DNA from: Lysobacter sp. MMG2
GTDB lineage: Bacteria; Pseudomonadota; Gammaproteobacteria; Xanthomonadales; Xanthomonadaceae
DNA: 64,000 nucleotides
Direction: 5' to 3'
Assembly: GCF_016735495.2 (NCBI RefSeq)
Contig: NZ_JAERQY020000001.1
Span: 930,001 to 994,000, forward strand
The position numbers were made by a program, and so were the translations under genes. The notes below the pieces were generated by a model. That model made no database searches and was not told the origin of the DNA. It saw only the letters and a list, made by a program, of their open reading frames with translations. How positions within the stretch are numbered: position 1 is the stretch's first letter; the number at the start of each line of letters is the position of its first letter. Positions 10,209 through 21,571 of this stretch are shown here, one piece after another.

Positions 10209-11864
10209 ATGCGCTCTTTGATCGTCAAGACGTTGCCACTGGCAACGCTGCTCGCGCTCCTGCCCGCCTGTAACCGCGCCGACGTACCCGGCACGGCCAA
10301 AGCCGGTCCGACCGCGACGACTTCCGCCAAGCCGGCCGCCGCGCCCGCACCGGATGGAAACTTCGCCTTCGCCGAAGTCGGTATCGACGAACTTCAAGCC
10401 CGCATGGGACGTGGCGAGCTCACCAGCCACGCGCTGACGCAGGCGTACCTGGACCGCATCGCCGCGATCGACGACGCCGGCCCGCATCTCAACGCGGTGA
10501 TCGAAGTCAATCCGGCCGCGCTGAAGGAAGCCGATGCACGCGACGCCGAGCGCAAGGCCGGCCGCGTGCGCGGCCCGCTGCACGGCGTGCCGATCCTGCT
10601 GAAGGACAACATCGACGCGACGCCGATGGCGAACTCCGCCGGCTCGCTCGCCCTCGCCTCGCACCATCCGCGCACCGACGCCTTCGTCGTCGCGCGACTG
10701 CGCGATGCGGGCGCGGTGATCCTGGGCAAGACGAACCTCAGCGAGTGGGCGAACTTCCGTTCCTCGCGTTCGACCTCCGGCTGGAGCGCGCGCGGCGGGC
10801 AGACGCGCAACCCGTACGCGCTGGACCGCTCGCCCTGCGGTTCCAGCTCCGGCAGCGGCGCGGCCGTGGCCGCCAACCTCGCAGCCGCCGCAATCGGCAC
10901 GGAGACCGACGGCAGCATCGTCTGCCCGTCTTCGGTCGCGGGGTTGGTGGGCATCAAGCCGACGGTCGGCCTGGTGAGCCGCAGCGGCATCATCCCGATC
11001 TCGCACAGCCAGGACACACCCGGCCCGATGGCGCGCAGTGTCGCCGACGCGGCAATCCTGCTGTCGGCCATGGTCGGTCGCGACGACACCGATTCCGCCA
11101 CGGCCGAAAGCACCGGCCGGGCGATCTTCGACTACCACGCGCGCCTCAACCGCGACGGCCTGCGCGGCGCCCGCATCGGCGTGCTGCGCAAGGCGATGGG
11201 TTTCCATCCCGCCGCCGACGCCGCGCTCGAGCGCAGCCTGGAGGCCATGCGCCAGGCCGGCGCGGAGATCGTCGACGTCGAACTGCCCACCGACGGGCAA
11301 TGGAACGACGCCGAGATGGACGTGCTGCTGTACGAGTTCAAGCACGGCCTCAACGGCTATCTGTCGCGCAGCGGCGCGCCGGTGAATTCGCTGGAGGGGC
11401 TGATCGAATTCAACCGCCGCAACACCAAGACGGAGATGCCGTTCTTCGCGCAGGAGCTGTTCGAACGCGCGCAGGCGAAGGGCACGCTGGACGAGATGGC
11501 GTACATCGACGCGCGCAGCCAAGCCAAGCGACTGGCCGGCAGCGACGGCCTGCAGGCCGCGCTCACGGCTTCCACACTCGATGCCATCGTCGCGCCTGCC
11601 ACCGCGCCGGCGTGGCTGATCGACCCGGTCAACGGCGATCATTTCCTCGGTGAAGGCTACGGCGCCGCCGCCGTCGCCGGTACGCCGAGCGTCACCGTGC
11701 CGATGGGCGATTATTTCGGCCTGCCGATGGGCATCGTCTTCATGGGCCCGGCGTGGAGCGAACCGCGTCTGATCGAGCTGGCGTTCGCATTCGAACAGAA
11801 GACGCGCGCGCGCAAGGCGCCGCAGTTCCTGGCGACGGCACCGCTAGGAACGACCAAGGGCTGA
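10209..11864 (+). CDS. Lipoprotein amidase (amidase signature family)
   Basis: A 551-residue amidase-signature hydrolase exported as a lipoprotein: the N-terminus has a hydrophobic segment and lipobox LLPAC, with Cys near residue 21. The Ser-cisSer-Lys triad of the family is visible: Lys in PILLKDNID, and the two serines in the GSSSGSGAAVAA and TETDGSIVCPSS blocks. Members hydrolyse amide bonds of varied substrates; this one probably acts in the periplasm or at the outer membrane, and the substrate cannot be told. It is not GatA, which is cytoplasmic and sits with gatB/gatC. GGGGA precedes ATG 10209, and a strong terminator follows. Confidence 0.88.
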   Translation: MRSLIVKTLPLATLLALLPACNRADVPGTAKAGPTATTSAKPAAAPAPDGNFAFAEVGIDELQARMGRGELTSHALTQAYLDRIAAIDDAGPHLNAVIEVNPAALKEADARDAERKAGRVRGPLHGVPILLKDNIDATPMANSAGSLALASHHPRTDAFVVARLRDAGAVILGKTNLSEWANFRSSRSTSGWSARGGQTRNPYALDRSPCGSSSGSGAAVAANLAAAAIGTETDGSIVCPSSVAGLVGIKPTVGLVSRSGIIPISHSQDTPGPMARSVADAAILLSAMVGRDDTDSATAESTGRAIFDYHARLNRDGLRGARIGVLRKAMGFHPAADAALERSLEAMRQAGAEIVDVELPTDGQWNDAEMDVLLYEFKHGLNGYLSRSGAPVNSLEGLIEFNRRNTKTEMPFFAQELFERAQAKGTLDEMAYIDARSQAKRLAGSDGLQAALTASTLDAIVAPATAPAWLIDPVNGDHFLGEGYGAAAVAGTPSVTVPMGDYFGLPMGIVFMGPAWSEPRLIELAFAFEQKTRARKAPQFLATAPLGTTKG

Positions 11865-11887
11865 TGTATGTCGCCCCCGCTGAAAAT

Positions 11888-11917
11888 GCAAAAGGCCCGC
11901 CGAAGCGGGCCTTTTGC
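11888..11917. terminator. Bidirectional intrinsic terminator, amidase / DAHP synthase
   Basis: A 13-bp perfect stem (GCAAAAGGCCCGC at 11888-11900 with 11905-11917) encloses a CGAA loop, with A-run and T-run on either side of the GC core. It serves both convergent genes. Confidence 0.93.
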
Positions 11918-11934
11918 TTGCATGAGCCTACAGG

Positions 11935-13323
<1,389 letters not shown>

Positions 13324-13442
13324 GACACGATGCTGCAATGCGGCGAACCACTATGGGCGCTCGCACGGCGCGCTGCAACCGTTACAGCGGCAACCGAGCC
13401 GGGCCACCCTTTCACGGGTCCGGGATAACTGGGGTAACGCAG

Positions 13443-13946
13443 TCAGCGGCGGCGAAAGGCCGCATAGCCCGCCCACGCCGCCAGCACGACGAAGCAGATG
13501 AGGCTCCACCACGGCATCGACAGGCCCCAGAAGGTCCAGTCGATGTCGCCGCAGTTGCCGGTGGCGGTCATCACCTTGCGCACGACATCCCACGTCGACA
13601 TCGTCTCGCGCATGAAGGACAGCGGCGCGCCGCACGAGACGGCGCCCTGCGGCTGCATCTGCACCCAGACATGTCGACCGGCGACCGCGATGCCCGCCAG
13701 CGCAGCCAGCAGCGCGGCGGTGCCGTAACCGACCCGGCCCGCCGGCCGCTTCGGTCCGTGCAGTGCACCGATCAGGAACACCACGCCCAGCGCCGCGAAC
13801 GCCACACGCTGGAAGATGCACAGGTTGCAGGGCTCCAGGCCGTCATGCAGCTGCAAGTAGATCGCATACGCCAGCAGGCCGGCACAGGCGAGGAAGCCGA
13901 GGAAGAACTGGAGGCGGAACGAGCCGCGCGGGAGTTGGGTCGTCAT
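13443..13946 (-). CDS. dsbB: Disulfide bond formation protein B
   Basis: Inner-membrane quinone reductase that re-oxidises DsbA; 167 residues with four membrane helices. The first periplasmic cysteine pair is in EPCNLCIFQR after helix 1, and the second is the Cys in VSCGAPLS together with the Cys in GNCGDIDWTF, between helices 3 and 4. The arginine after the first CxxC, implicated in quinone binding, is present. ATG 13946 (MTTQLPRG) starts the hydrophobic part; a longer upstream frame lacks homology. It lies between the DAHP synthase gene and the end of the ribosomal block. Confidence 0.93.
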   Translation of the reverse strand: MTTQLPRGSFRLQFFLGFLACAGLLAYAIYLQLHDGLEPCNLCIFQRVAFAALGVVFLIGALHGPKRPAGRVGYGTAALLAALAGIAVAGRHVWVQMQPQGAVSCGAPLSFMRETMSTWDVVRKVMTATGNCGDIDWTFWGLSMPWWSLICFVVLAAWAGYAAFRRR

Positions 13947-14055
13947 GGCGACAAAGCTTAACCGCCCAACCCTGTCCGTGGCATGGGCATTGGCCGCGGT
14001 TGCGCGCGTGGAGCGAACGTTTCGTCGCAGCGCCCTGCCATTGGACGCAGAAAGC

Positions 14056-14083
14056 AAAAGCCCCGGAAGAACCGGGGCTTTGC
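14056..14083 (-). terminator. Intrinsic terminator at the end of the alpha operon (after rplQ)
   Basis: AAAGCCCCGG (14057-14066) pairs perfectly with 14072-14081 around AAGAA, and on the minus strand the stem runs into a CTTTTGCTTTC tract. It is about 40 bases after the rplQ stop and marks the end of the long ribosomal protein block. Confidence 0.88.
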
Positions 14084-14123
14084 TGGATCGTCCCGATGGC
14101 AGGCCATCGAGTCGGCCGACGGA

Positions 14124-14498
14124 TTACTCCGCAGCGGCTTCCGGACGATCGACGAGTTCGACGTAGGCCATCGGCGCGTTGTCGCCAGCGCGGAAACCGC
14201 ACTTGAGGATGCGCAGGTAGCCACCCGGACGCGACTGGTAGCGCGGGCCGAGGGTGGTGAACAGCGTGCCGACGGCTTCCTTGTCGCGCAGGCGCGAGAA
14301 GGCGAGGCGGCGGTTGGCAACGCCATCGACCTTGGCGAGGGTGATGAGCGGCTCGGCGACGCGACGCAGCTCCTTGGCCTTCGGCAGGGTCGTGCGGATG
14401 AGGCCGTGCTTGATCAGCGAGGCCGCCATGTTGGTGAACATGGCATCGCGGTGTGCACTGGTGCGGCTGAACTTACGGCCGGCTTTCTGGTGGCGCAT
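14124..14498 (-). CDS. rplQ: 50S ribosomal protein L17
   Basis: Large-subunit protein near the exit tunnel; 124 residues (E. coli 127). The start [20 protein letters not shown] is the family signature. Last gene of the alpha operon, 221 bases after rpoA rather than nearly abutting it, with a perfect hairpin in the gap. The acidic tail [12 protein letters not shown] is normal. Confidence 0.97.
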   Translation of the reverse strand: MRHQKAGRKFSRTSAHRDAMFTNMAASLIKHGLIRTTLPKAKELRRVAEPLITLAKVDGVANRRLAFSRLRDKEAVGTLFTTLGPRYQSRPGGYLRILKCGFRAGDNAPMAYVELVDRPEAAAE

Positions 14499-14637
14499 GA
14501 CGGTGATTCCTGTGGAATGTTGGGACGTTGGATTTCGCTGTCGCCATCCAGGCGTTGGAACTTGGACTGCGGATGGTCCGAACCGACCGCTCCCTGGTCG
14601 GAGAACCGCGGGGCTTAGGCTCCGTCGGTTGAAACAC

Positions 14638-14663
14638 GCTGCGCTTCACTCTTGAAGCGCAGC
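14638..14663 (-). promoter_or_regulatory. Perfect hairpin in the rpoA-rplQ spacer
   Basis: GCTGCGCTTCA (14638-14648) and its inverse complement 14653-14663 form an 11-bp stem with a 4-base loop. No U-run follows on either strand, so it looks more like an mRNA processing or stability element than a terminator. The rest of the 221-base spacer holds no gene. Confidence 0.5.
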
Positions 14664-14719
14664 GCTTGAAACGTTGTTGCTGTCATCGACGCGCGGCAGT
14701 GCCGCGCAAGCGCCGATGC

Positions 14720-15718
14720 TTAGCCCATCATGCCGTGGGAGGCGATGCCTGCCGGCGGCCAGTTCTCGAGCTTCATGCCAAGGGAGAGACCGCGCTGGGC
14801 GAGCACTTCCTTGATTTCCGTGAGCGACTTCTTGCCGAGGTTCGGCGTCTTGAGCAGCTCCACTTCGGTCTTCTGGATCAGATCGCCGACGTAGTAGATG
14901 CTCTCGGCCTTGAGGCAGTTGGCCGAACGCACGGTCAGCTCGAGGTCGTCGATCGGACGCAGCAGGATCGGGTCGATGCCGCTGGTGGCCGGCTTCGCCG
15001 CACCGCGATCGCGGTGGGTGAAGTCGCCGAACACCGACAGCTGGTCGGTGAGGATGTCGGCCGCGGTGCGGACGGCTTCCTCGGCGTCGATCGTGCCGTT
15101 GGTCTCGATGTCCAGGACCAGCTTGTCCAGGTCGGTGCGCTGCTCGACGCGGGCCGCTTCCACGGCATAGGCGACGCGGCGGACCGGCGAGAAGCTCGCA
15201 TCCAGCATCAGGCGACCGATGGCGCGGGTTTCCTCATCCGGACGACGACGCGCGGCAGCCGGCTGGTAGCCGAAGCCGCGTTCGATCTTCAGACGCATGT
15301 TGAGCGCGGTGTCCTTCGTCAGGTGCGCGATCACGTGCTCGGTGTTGAGGATCTCGACGTTGTGGTCGGTCTTGATGTCGCCGGCGGTGACAATGCCGGG
15401 ACCCTGCTTGGCCAGCGACAGCGTCGCCGACTCGCCGGTGTGCATGCGGATCGCGACGTCCTTGAGGTTCAGCAGAACCTCAAGGACGTCTTCCTGCAGG
15501 CCTTCGACCGTGGTGTACTCGTGCAGCACGCCATCGATCTCGACTTCCGTGATTGCGAAGCCCGGGATCGACGACAGCAGCACGCGGCGCAGCGCATTGC
15601 CGAGCGTATGGCCGTAGCCACGCTCCAGCGGTTCGATGACGACCTTGGCACGGTTGCCCGTAAGGCGCTCGATCTGAGGGCCGCGCGGGCGCAGCACCTG
15701 GTTTGCGGTAACCGTCAT
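14720..15718 (-). CDS. rpoA: RNA polymerase subunit alpha
   Basis: 332 residues. The N-terminal domain (about 1-235) dimerises and nucleates the polymerase core ([23 protein letters not shown] at about 33-55). A linker around [11 protein letters not shown] leads to the C-terminal domain (about 250-320), which binds UP elements and activators; the helix-hairpin-helix [17 protein letters not shown] is intact. Fourth gene of the alpha operon, after rpsD. The C-terminal [13 protein letters not shown] is unremarkable for the family. Confidence 0.98.
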   Translation of the reverse strand: MTVTANQVLRPRGPQIERLTGNRAKVVIEPLERGYGHTLGNALRRVLLSSIPGFAITEVEIDGVLHEYTTVEGLQEDVLEVLLNLKDVAIRMHTGESATLSLAKQGPGIVTAGDIKTDHNVEILNTEHVIAHLTKDTALNMRLKIERGFGYQPAAARRRPDEETRAIGRLMLDASFSPVRRVAYAVEAARVEQRTDLDKLVLDIETNGTIDAEEAVRTAADILTDQLSVFGDFTHRDRGAAKPATSGIDPILLRPIDDLELTVRSANCLKAESIYYVGDLIQKTEVELLKTPNLGKKSLTEIKEVLAQRGLSLGMKLENWPPAGIASHGMMG

Positions 15719-15737
15719 GTGTTGGCGTCTCCTGGGA

Positions 15738-16367
15738 TTACTTCGAGTACAGCTCGACGATCAGCGCTTCGTTGATGTCGGCCGGCAGGTCGGCACGGTC
15801 CGGAACGGCCTTGAACACGCCAGAGAACTTCTTGCTGTCGACTTCGACCCACGACGGCGAGAGGTCCATCTGCTGCGCCACGGTCAGGGATTCCTGCACG
15901 CGGAGCTGCTTCTGGGCACGCTCGGCGAGCGCGATCGCGTCGCCAGCCTTGACCTGGTACGACGGCAGGTTGACCGACTTGCCATTGACCGTGACACCGC
16001 GGTGCGAAACCAGCTGGCGGGCGGCCGGACGCGTCACCGCAAAACCCATGCGGTAGACGACGTTGTCCAGGCGGGTCTCGAGAAGCTGCAGCAGGTTTTC
16101 ACCCGTGTTGCCCTTCTTGGTCGAGGCCTTCTTGTAGTAGTTGCGGAACTGACGCTCCAGCAGACCGTAGATACGCTTGACCTTCTGCTTTTCACGCAGC
16201 TGGGTGGCGTAGTCCGACAGCTTGCCCTTGCGGGCGGTCGGGCCGTGCTGACCGGGCTTCTGCTCCAGCTTGCACTTGGAATCGAGGGCGCGGGCCGACG
16301 ACTTCAAGCCCAGGTCGGCGCCTTCGCGACGGGCGAGCTTACAGGTGGGACCAATATAACGAGCCAT
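15738..16367 (-). CDS. rpsD: 30S ribosomal protein S4
   Basis: Primary 16S-binding protein; 209 residues (E. coli 206). In E. coli it represses the alpha operon by binding the rpsM leader. N-terminal [16 protein letters not shown] and the S4 RNA-binding domain ([20 protein letters not shown]) are intact. The [19 protein letters not shown] stretch matches the zinc-independent form. Lies 14 bases after rpsK. Confidence 0.98.
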   Translation of the reverse strand: MARYIGPTCKLARREGADLGLKSSARALDSKCKLEQKPGQHGPTARKGKLSDYATQLREKQKVKRIYGLLERQFRNYYKKASTKKGNTGENLLQLLETRLDNVVYRMGFAVTRPAARQLVSHRGVTVNGKSVNLPSYQVKAGDAIALAERAQKQLRVQESLTVAQQMDLSPSWVEVDSKKFSGVFKAVPDRADLPADINEALIVELYSK

Positions 16368-16381
16368 GTTCTTTCAGCTCC

Positions 16382-16774
16382 TCAGACGCGGCGCTTCTTC
16401 GGCGGACGGCACCCGTTGTGCGGGATAGGCGTCACGTCGATGATGTTGATGATCTTGTAACCGACGTTGTTCAGCGAACGAACGGCGGACTCACGACCCG
16501 GACCCGGGCCCTTGATGCGGACTTCCAGCGACTTCACGCCGTAGTCCAGCGCGGCACGGCCGGCCTTTTCGGCGGCGACCTGCGCGGCGAACGGGGTCGA
16601 CTTGCGCGAACCGCGGAAACCCGCGCCGCCCGAGGTCGCCCACGACAGCGCGTTGCCCTGGCGGTCGGTGATCGTGACGATGGTGTTGTTGAAAGAAGCG
16701 TGGACGTGAGCGATGCCGTCGGTGACGACGCGCTTGATCTTCTTCTTGGTTTTGGCAGCAGCCGGCTTAGCCAT
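16382..16774 (-). CDS. rpsK: 30S ribosomal protein S11
   Basis: 130 residues, standard length. Platform protein near the mRNA exit, contacting the Shine-Dalgarno helix. Lysine-rich N-terminus (AKTKKKIKR), then [19 protein letters not shown]; ends in the conserved [11 protein letters not shown]. Twelve bases after rpsM. Confidence 0.98.
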   Translation of the reverse strand: MAKPAAAKTKKKIKRVVTDGIAHVHASFNNTIVTITDRQGNALSWATSGGAGFRGSRKSTPFAAQVAAEKAGRAALDYGVKSLEVRIKGPGPGRESAVRSLNNVGYKIINIIDVTPIPHNGCRPPKKRRV

Positions 16775-16786
16775 GGTCTAAGTCCC

Positions 16787-17143
16787 TTACTTCTTGATGG
16801 CCTTGCGCGGACCCTTACGGGTACGTGCATTGGTCCGGGTGCGCTGGCCACGCAGCGGGAGGCCGCGACGGTGACGCAGGCCGCGGTAGCAGCCCAGGTC
16901 CATCAGTCGCTTGATCGCGATACCGACTTCGCGGCGGAGGTCGCCCTCCACCACGTACTTGCCGACTTCGGCGCGCAGACGCTCGACTTCGGGTTCGGAC
17001 AGGTCACGGATCTTGGTGGTCGAGGTGACGCCGGCGGCATCACAGACCTTCTTCGAACGGGTACGGCCGATGCCGTAGATGCTTTGCAGCCCGACCCAGA
17101 CATGCTTCTGGGCAGGCAGATTGACGCCCGCAATACGCGCCAT
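16787..17143 (-). CDS. rpsM: 30S ribosomal protein S13
   Basis: 118 residues, as in E. coli. Head protein contacting the P-site tRNA and forming intersubunit bridges. Signature [19 protein letters not shown], helix-hairpin-helix [12 protein letters not shown] and basic C-terminus [17 protein letters not shown]. First gene of the alpha operon, with TTGGAG before the start and a 234-base structured leader after secY. The usual rpmJ is not between it and secY. Confidence 0.98.
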   Translation of the reverse strand: MARIAGVNLPAQKHVWVGLQSIYGIGRTRSKKVCDAAGVTSTTKIRDLSEPEVERLRAEVGKYVVEGDLRREVGIAIKRLMDLGCYRGLRHRRGLPLRGQRTRTNARTRKGPRKAIKK

Positions 17144-17377
17144 AACGCGATCTCCAACTGATTTGGCGGCCAGGACGGATTAATCCCGGCGGAGTGAACT
17201 GGAAAGTTTAACAAGGTCTCGGGTTAATAGGAAGCCCTGCCGCATCCCTAGGGACGCGGCAGTGCCCGGCATGGGGAGTGTGCCCATGCTCCGGCGACGA
17301 AACCGGACTGGTCAGGCAAGGCGTTGAACTGCCCTGCCCTCCCCCGCGCGCTACTCTGGCGCGCGTAAGGTCCGGGA
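17144..17377 (-). promoter_or_regulatory. secY-rpsM spacer / candidate alpha-operon leader
   Basis: A 234-base region without a gene. It contains two hairpins: CTGCCGC..GCGGCAG (about 17237-17262) and GCATGGG..CCCATGC (about 17268-17288). In E. coli the corresponding mRNA leader folds into a pseudoknot bound by S4. The structure here is compatible with that role, but I could not derive a pseudoknot by eye. No frame encodes the Cys-rich L36 protein. Confidence 0.5.
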
Positions 17378-18742
17378 TCACCCGCGCGCGAGACCGCCGC
17401 GCGAGCCGCCCTTCAAGTTCGCCTTCTTCAGCAGGCTCTCGTACTGATGCGACATCAGATGAGCCTGGATCTGGGCGATGAAATCCATGACCACCACGAC
17501 CACGATCAGCAGCGAGGTGCCGCCGAAGTAGAACGAAGTGCTCAACTCGGTGCGCATGACCTCCGGCAGGAGGCACACCATTACCAGGTAGGCCGCGCCG
17601 GCCGCCGTAAGGCGGGTAAGCACGCCGTCGATATAGTCTGCCGTGGCCTTGCCCGGACGAATGCCCGGAATCAGCGCGCCCGACTTCTTCAGATTATCGG
17701 CGGTTTCCTGCGAGTTGAACACCAGCGCGGTGTAAAAGAACGCAAAACCGACGATCAGACCCGCGTACAGGATCATGTGGAGCGGCTCGCCCGGGTTCAG
17801 CCATTGGCTGACACGGTGCAGGAACGACCCCGAATTGCCCTGGCTGAACCAGTTGGCCGCCGTCGCCGGGAACATCACGATGCTCGAGGCGAAGATGGCC
17901 GGGATCACGCCCGACATGTTCAGCTTCAGCGGCAGGAACGAGGACTGGTTCATGTACGCGCTGCGGCCGCCTTGGCGACGCGCGTAATTGACCGTGATCC
18001 GACGCTGGCCCCGCTCGACGAACACCACGAAGAACGTGAAGCCCAGGACGATCGCGACGACCAGGATGGCCTTCAAAGCGCTCATGTCGCCGTTGCGGAT
18101 CTGCTCGAACATGCCGAACACGGCCGCAGGCAAGCCCGCCACGATACCCGCGAAGATGATCAGCGAAACACCGTTGCCGATGCCGCGCTCCGTCACCTGC
18201 TCACCGAGCCACATCAGGAACATGGTGCCTGCCGTGAGGGCCAGCACCGCGGTCAGGATGAAGCCCGGGCCCGGGTTGTAGACCACCTGGATGCCCTGGC
18301 TCGCGCCGCCGGCCTGGAGGGCCGTGGCGATGCCCCAGGCCTGGAACACGGCCAGCGGGATCGCACCCATGCGCGACCACTGGTTGATCTTGCGACGGCC
18401 CGACTCGCCTTCCTTCTGGATGGCCTTCAGGCTCGGCACGATCTGCACCAGCAGCTGCACGATGATCGACGCGGAGATGTACGGCATCACGTTCAGCGCG
18501 AACAGGCTGAAGCGATGGAGGGCGCCACCGGAGAACATGTTGAACATGTCCACGATGGTGCCCTTCTGGGTTTCCATCAGCCGAAGCATTGCTTCCGGAT
18601 TGACGCCCGGCACCGGGATGTAGCAGCCGATGCGGTAGACGATCAGGGCACCGACCACGAAAAGCAGGCGCTGGCGGAGCTCGGCGAACTTACCGAGTCC
18701 GCCACCGAGGCCGGCTACCGCGTTGCTACCGCTGCGCGCCAT
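17378..18742 (-). CDS. secY: Preprotein translocase subunit SecY
   Basis: Channel subunit of the Sec translocon; 454 residues with ten membrane helices, beginning with [22 protein letters not shown] chose ATG 18742 (MARSGSN) because GAGGAG precedes it at good distance, within the end of rplO; a longer upstream frame overlaps rplO heavily. Last gene of the spc operon, 7 bases after rplO. Cytoplasmic loop and C-terminus ([14 protein letters not shown]) are conserved. Confidence 0.97.
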   Translation of the reverse strand: MARSGSNAVAGLGGGLGKFAELRQRLLFVVGALIVYRIGCYIPVPGVNPEAMLRLMETQKGTIVDMFNMFSGGALHRFSLFALNVMPYISASIIVQLLVQIVPSLKAIQKEGESGRRKINQWSRMGAIPLAVFQAWGIATALQAGGASQGIQVVYNPGPGFILTAVLALTAGTMFLMWLGEQVTERGIGNGVSLIIFAGIVAGLPAAVFGMFEQIRNGDMSALKAILVVAIVLGFTFFVVFVERGQRRITVNYARRQGGRSAYMNQSSFLPLKLNMSGVIPAIFASSIVMFPATAANWFSQGNSGSFLHRVSQWLNPGEPLHMILYAGLIVGFAFFYTALVFNSQETADNLKKSGALIPGIRPGKATADYIDGVLTRLTAAGAAYLVMVCLLPEVMRTELSTSFYFGGTSLLIVVVVVMDFIAQIQAHLMSHQYESLLKKANLKGGSRGGLARG

Positions 18743-18749
18743 CCGTCGA

Positions 18750-19187
18750 TTACTCCTCGACCTTGCCGCCGGCCGCTTCGATCGCGGCCTTCGCACCGGC
18801 CGTAGCGGCCAGACCCTTCAGGACGAACTTCTTGGTGACTTCGCCCTTGACCACGATCTTGGCCTGCTTGGCGGTGCTCGGCACCAGCTTGGCGGCCTTC
18901 AGCGCGGCGAAATCGACGTCGCCGGCCGGCAGCTTGTCCAGCTGGTACAGCAGCACTTCGGCCGTGTCCTTGGACAGCTTGGAGCGGAAACCGATCTTCG
19001 GCAGACGGCGCTGCATCGGCATCTGACCGCCTTCGAAGCCGGCCTTGATCTTGCCCTTGCCCGAACGCGCGAACGAGCCCTTGTGGCCACGACCGGCAGT
19101 CTTGCCCAGGCCGGAACCGATACCACGACCGACGCGGGTGCGCTCGGTGCGGGCGCCCTCGGCGGGCTGCAGAGTGTTGAGACGCAT
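18750..19187 (-). CDS. rplO: 50S ribosomal protein L15
   Basis: 145 residues (E. coli 144). Late assembly protein of the large subunit. Gly/Arg/Lys-rich N-terminus [20 protein letters not shown] and the conserved [14 protein letters not shown] are present. Five bases separate it from rpmD; its 3' end carries the secY ribosome binding site. Confidence 0.97.
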   Translation of the reverse strand: MRLNTLQPAEGARTERTRVGRGIGSGLGKTAGRGHKGSFARSGKGKIKAGFEGGQMPMQRRLPKIGFRSKLSKDTAEVLLYQLDKLPAGDVDFAALKAAKLVPSTAKQAKIVVKGEVTKKFVLKGLAATAGAKAAIEAAGGKVEE

Positions 19188-19192
19188 GTTGA

Positions 19193-19393
19193 TTACTCCT
19201 CGACTCGGACGAGGTAATGGAGCTGATTGATCAGGCCACGCACCTGCGGGCTGTCCTTCAGTTCACGCACGTCATTGAGCTTGTTCAGGCCCAGGGCGCG
19301 CACCGACAGGCGGTGACGCGACTGGGTGCCACGAAGACCCTTGACCAGGCGCACCTTCACGGTGCCGCCGGCGACAGCTTCCTTCTTAGCCAT
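19193..19393 (-). CDS. rpmD: 50S ribosomal protein L30
   Basis: 66 residues, slightly longer than the 59 of E. coli because of an N-terminal [10 protein letters not shown] extension. The core [23 protein letters not shown] is typical. The start overlaps the end of rpsE by 8 bases (rpsE ends H-G-stop across the ATGGCTAA), so the two are probably translationally coupled. Confidence 0.95.
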   Translation of the reverse strand: MAKKEAVAGGTVKVRLVKGLRGTQSRHRLSVRALGLNKLNDVRELKDSPQVRGLINQLHYLVRVEE

Positions 19394-19928
19394 GGACCAG
19401 GTCCTCCACCTTCTTGCCGCGCTTGGCCGCGATCTTGGCCGGCGAGTGCATGTCGGACAGGCCCTTCAGCGTGGCGCGAACCAGGTTGATCGGGTTACGC
19501 GAACCCACGGCCTTGGCCAGCACGTTCTTCACCCCGACGGCTTCGAGGACGGCGCGCATCGCGCCACCGGCGATGACGCCGGTACCCTCGGAAGCGGGCT
19601 GCATGAACACGCGGGCTGCGCCGTGGCCGGCCTTGACGGAGTGCCACAGGGTGCCGTTGTTCAGATCGACGTTGGACATCGACTTGCGGGCGTACTCCAT
19701 CGACTTCTGGATGGCGACCGGCACTTCGCGCGCCTTGCCGTAGCCAAAGCCGACTTTGCCGTTGCCGTCGCCCACCACCGTCAGCGCGGTGAAGGTGAAC
19801 TGGCGACCACCCTTGACGGTCTTGCTGACGCGGTTGACCGCGATCAGCTTCTCGATCATGCCATCGTCGATCTCTTCGCGGTTGCGGTCGCGATCACGAC
19901 CCCGCGGTGCACGTTGTTCTTCTGCCAT
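19386..19928 (-). CDS. rpsE: 30S ribosomal protein S5
   Basis: 180 residues from ATG 19928; a further in-frame ATG 60 bases upstream gives a non-homologous extension. S5 supports decoding accuracy and mRNA unwinding. The double-stranded RNA binding part ([18 protein letters not shown]) and [18 protein letters not shown] are conserved. The N-terminus [19 protein letters not shown] is longer and more charged than in E. coli. It is separated from rplR by 162 bases holding a hairpin. Confidence 0.97.
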   Translation of the reverse strand: MAEEQRAPRGRDRDRNREEIDDGMIEKLIAVNRVSKTVKGGRQFTFTALTVVGDGNGKVGFGYGKAREVPVAIQKSMEYARKSMSNVDLNNGTLWHSVKAGHGAARVFMQPASEGTGVIAGGAMRAVLEAVGVKNVLAKAVGSRNPINLVRATLKGLSDMHSPAKIAAKRGKKVEDLVHG

Positions 19929-20056
19929 TTCGATTGCTCGGTAGTTAAAGGGATTTGCGGCTTCGCCGCTTATGGTTGTGAGGTACACCGGGTGCTTCGC
20001 GAAGGCGGCAATCCGTCGTCGCGCCCGGCATAGCCCATGCCGGCGGGAAGAAACCT

Positions 20057-20082
20057 AGGCGTGGGGATGGAACCCCACGCCT
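20057..20082 (-). promoter_or_regulatory. Hairpin in the rplR-rpsE spacer
   Basis: AGGCGTGGGG (20057-20066) pairs with 20073-20082 over 10 bp around ATGGAA. It begins 8 bases after the rplR stop, and on the minus strand it is followed by AGGTTTCTT, a weak U-rich tract. It could be a partial terminator or mRNA end within the spc operon. The rest of the spacer (to 19929) has no gene. Confidence 0.5.
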
Positions 20083-20090
20083 TCAAGGCA

Positions 20091-20444
20091 TCAGAACTGC
20101 AGGCCGCCCTCACGAGCGGCGTCGGCCAGAGCCTTGATGCGGCCGTGGTACCGGTAGCCCGAGCGGTCGAAAGCGACCTTCTCGACGCCGGCAGCCTTGG
20201 CCTTCTCGGCGATGGCGCGACCGACCTTGGCGGCCGCGTCGGCGTTCTTGCCGTTCTTCAGACCTTCCTTGACGTCGGCCTGCACGGTCGAGGCCGAAGC
20301 CAGAACCTTGGAACCGTCGGCAGTGAAGACCTGGGCGTACAGATGCTGGCCGGTGCGCAGCACCGACAGGCGCGGCACGCCGAGTTCGCGGATGTGCGCG
20401 CGGGTCGACTTGGCACGGCGCAGGCGGGCGGTGTTCTTGTTCAT
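20091..20444 (-). CDS. rplR: 50S ribosomal protein L18
   Basis: 117 residues, as in E. coli; binds 5S r[21 protein letters not shown] and the C-terminal [26 protein letters not shown]-type ending (here split by normal variation) are diagnostic. Lies 28 bases after rplF. Confidence 0.97.
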   Translation of the reverse strand: MNKNTARLRRAKSTRAHIRELGVPRLSVLRTGQHLYAQVFTADGSKVLASASTVQADVKEGLKNGKNADAAAKVGRAIAEKAKAAGVEKVAFDRSGYRYHGRIKALADAAREGGLQF

Positions 20445-20472
20445 GTGCGTTCTCCGAAAGCTGAAGACCCGG

Positions 20473-21000
20473 TTAGGCCTTCTTGGCTTCCTTGCGGATG
20501 ATGACTTCGCCGGCGTACTTCACACCCTTGCCCTTGTAGGGCTCCGGCGGACGGACGGCGCGAACCTTTGCGGCGAACTCACCGACGGCCTGCTTGTCCG
20601 CGCCGGCGATGACGATCTCGGTCTGCGTCGGCGTGGCAATCGTGATGCCGGCCGGAGCCTGCAGCAGCACCGGATGCGAGAAGCCCAGCGCGAGGTTCAG
20701 GTCCTTGCCCTGCATCGAGGCGCGGTAACCGACGCCGACCAGCTCGAGCTTGCGCTCGAAGCCATCGGAGACGCCCTTGACCATGTTGGCCAGGATCGCG
20801 CGCAGCGTGCCGGACAGCGGAATCAGCGCAGCGTCCTCGGTGGAGAACGTGGCCTGGCCGTTTTCGACCTTGAGGTTGATGGCGGCCGGCTTGGCAACGC
20901 TCAGGGTGCCCTTCGGGCCCTTGGCGCTGATCGAATCGGCCTGGATGTTCAGCTCGACGCCCTTCGGGAGGGCAACCGGCTTCTTGGCAACTCGGGACAT
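20473..21000 (-). CDS. rplF: 50S ribosomal protein L6
   Basis: 175 residues from ATG 21000 ([14 protein letters not shown]), matching the family start; a longer upstream frame overlaps rpsH and is rejected. L6 lies near the factor-binding site. Conserved ELVGVGYRA and the C-terminal [16 protein letters not shown] are present. Follows rpsH by 13 bases. Confidence 0.97.
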   Translation of the reverse strand: MSRVAKKPVALPKGVELNIQADSISAKGPKGTLSVAKPAAINLKVENGQATFSTEDAALIPLSGTLRAILANMVKGVSDGFERKLELVGVGYRASMQGKDLNLALGFSHPVLLQAPAGITIATPTQTEIVIAGADKQAVGEFAAKVRAVRPPEPYKGKGVKYAGEVIIRKEAKKA

Positions 21001-21013
21001 GTCTATTCCTCCC

Positions 21014-21412
21014 TTAGGCCACGAAGCACAGAACCTCACCGCCGACGCCCTGTTGGCGCGCCTGCGCATCGGTCATGATGCCCTTCGAGGTGGAGATGAT
21101 GGCGATACCAAGGCCGTTGAGGACCTTCGGCAGCTCAGCCTTGCCGCGGTACTGACGCAGACCCGAACGGGAGAAGCGCTCAAGACGCTCGATCACCGGC
21201 TTGCCTTCGTAGTACTTCAGCGAGATTTCGAGTTCGGACTTGCCCGCACCGACGTCGGTCACGCGGGAATCCAGGATGTAGCCCTCGTCCTTCAGAACCT
21301 TGGCGATGGCTACCTTGATCTTCGAAGACGGCATCTTCACCGTCTGCTTCCGAACAGCCGCCGCATTCTTGATGCGGACCAGCATGTCGGCGATGGGATC
21401 AGTCATGCTCAT
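21014..21412 (-). CDS. rpsH: 30S ribosomal protein S8
   Basis: 132 residues. Binds the central domain of 16S rRNA and, in E. coli, represses the spc operon by binding within the rplX/rplE mRNA. Start [17 protein letters not shown] matches E. coli MSMQDPIADM; ending [20 protein letters not shown] is conserved. It is 159 bases after rpsN, a gap in which I see no gene or strong hairpin. Confidence 0.97.
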   Translation of the reverse strand: MSMTDPIADMLVRIKNAAAVRKQTVKMPSSKIKVAIAKVLKDEGYILDSRVTDVGAGKSELEISLKYYEGKPVIERLERFSRSGLRQYRGKAELPKVLNGLGIAIISTSKGIMTDAQARQQGVGGEVLCFVA

Positions 21413-21571
21413 GTATATGCACCTATGAGTAGCACCGATATCCGCGGAATTGCGAATTCAGTTGTAGTGCCGACCCAGGAACGGAAAGTTCCCGTCGGCG
21501 GTCCCGCCCTGTTCGGCCGGGACCGGACGCGAGCGAGCCGGCAAGTCTAGCAGACTTGCCGGCGTCTCGTG

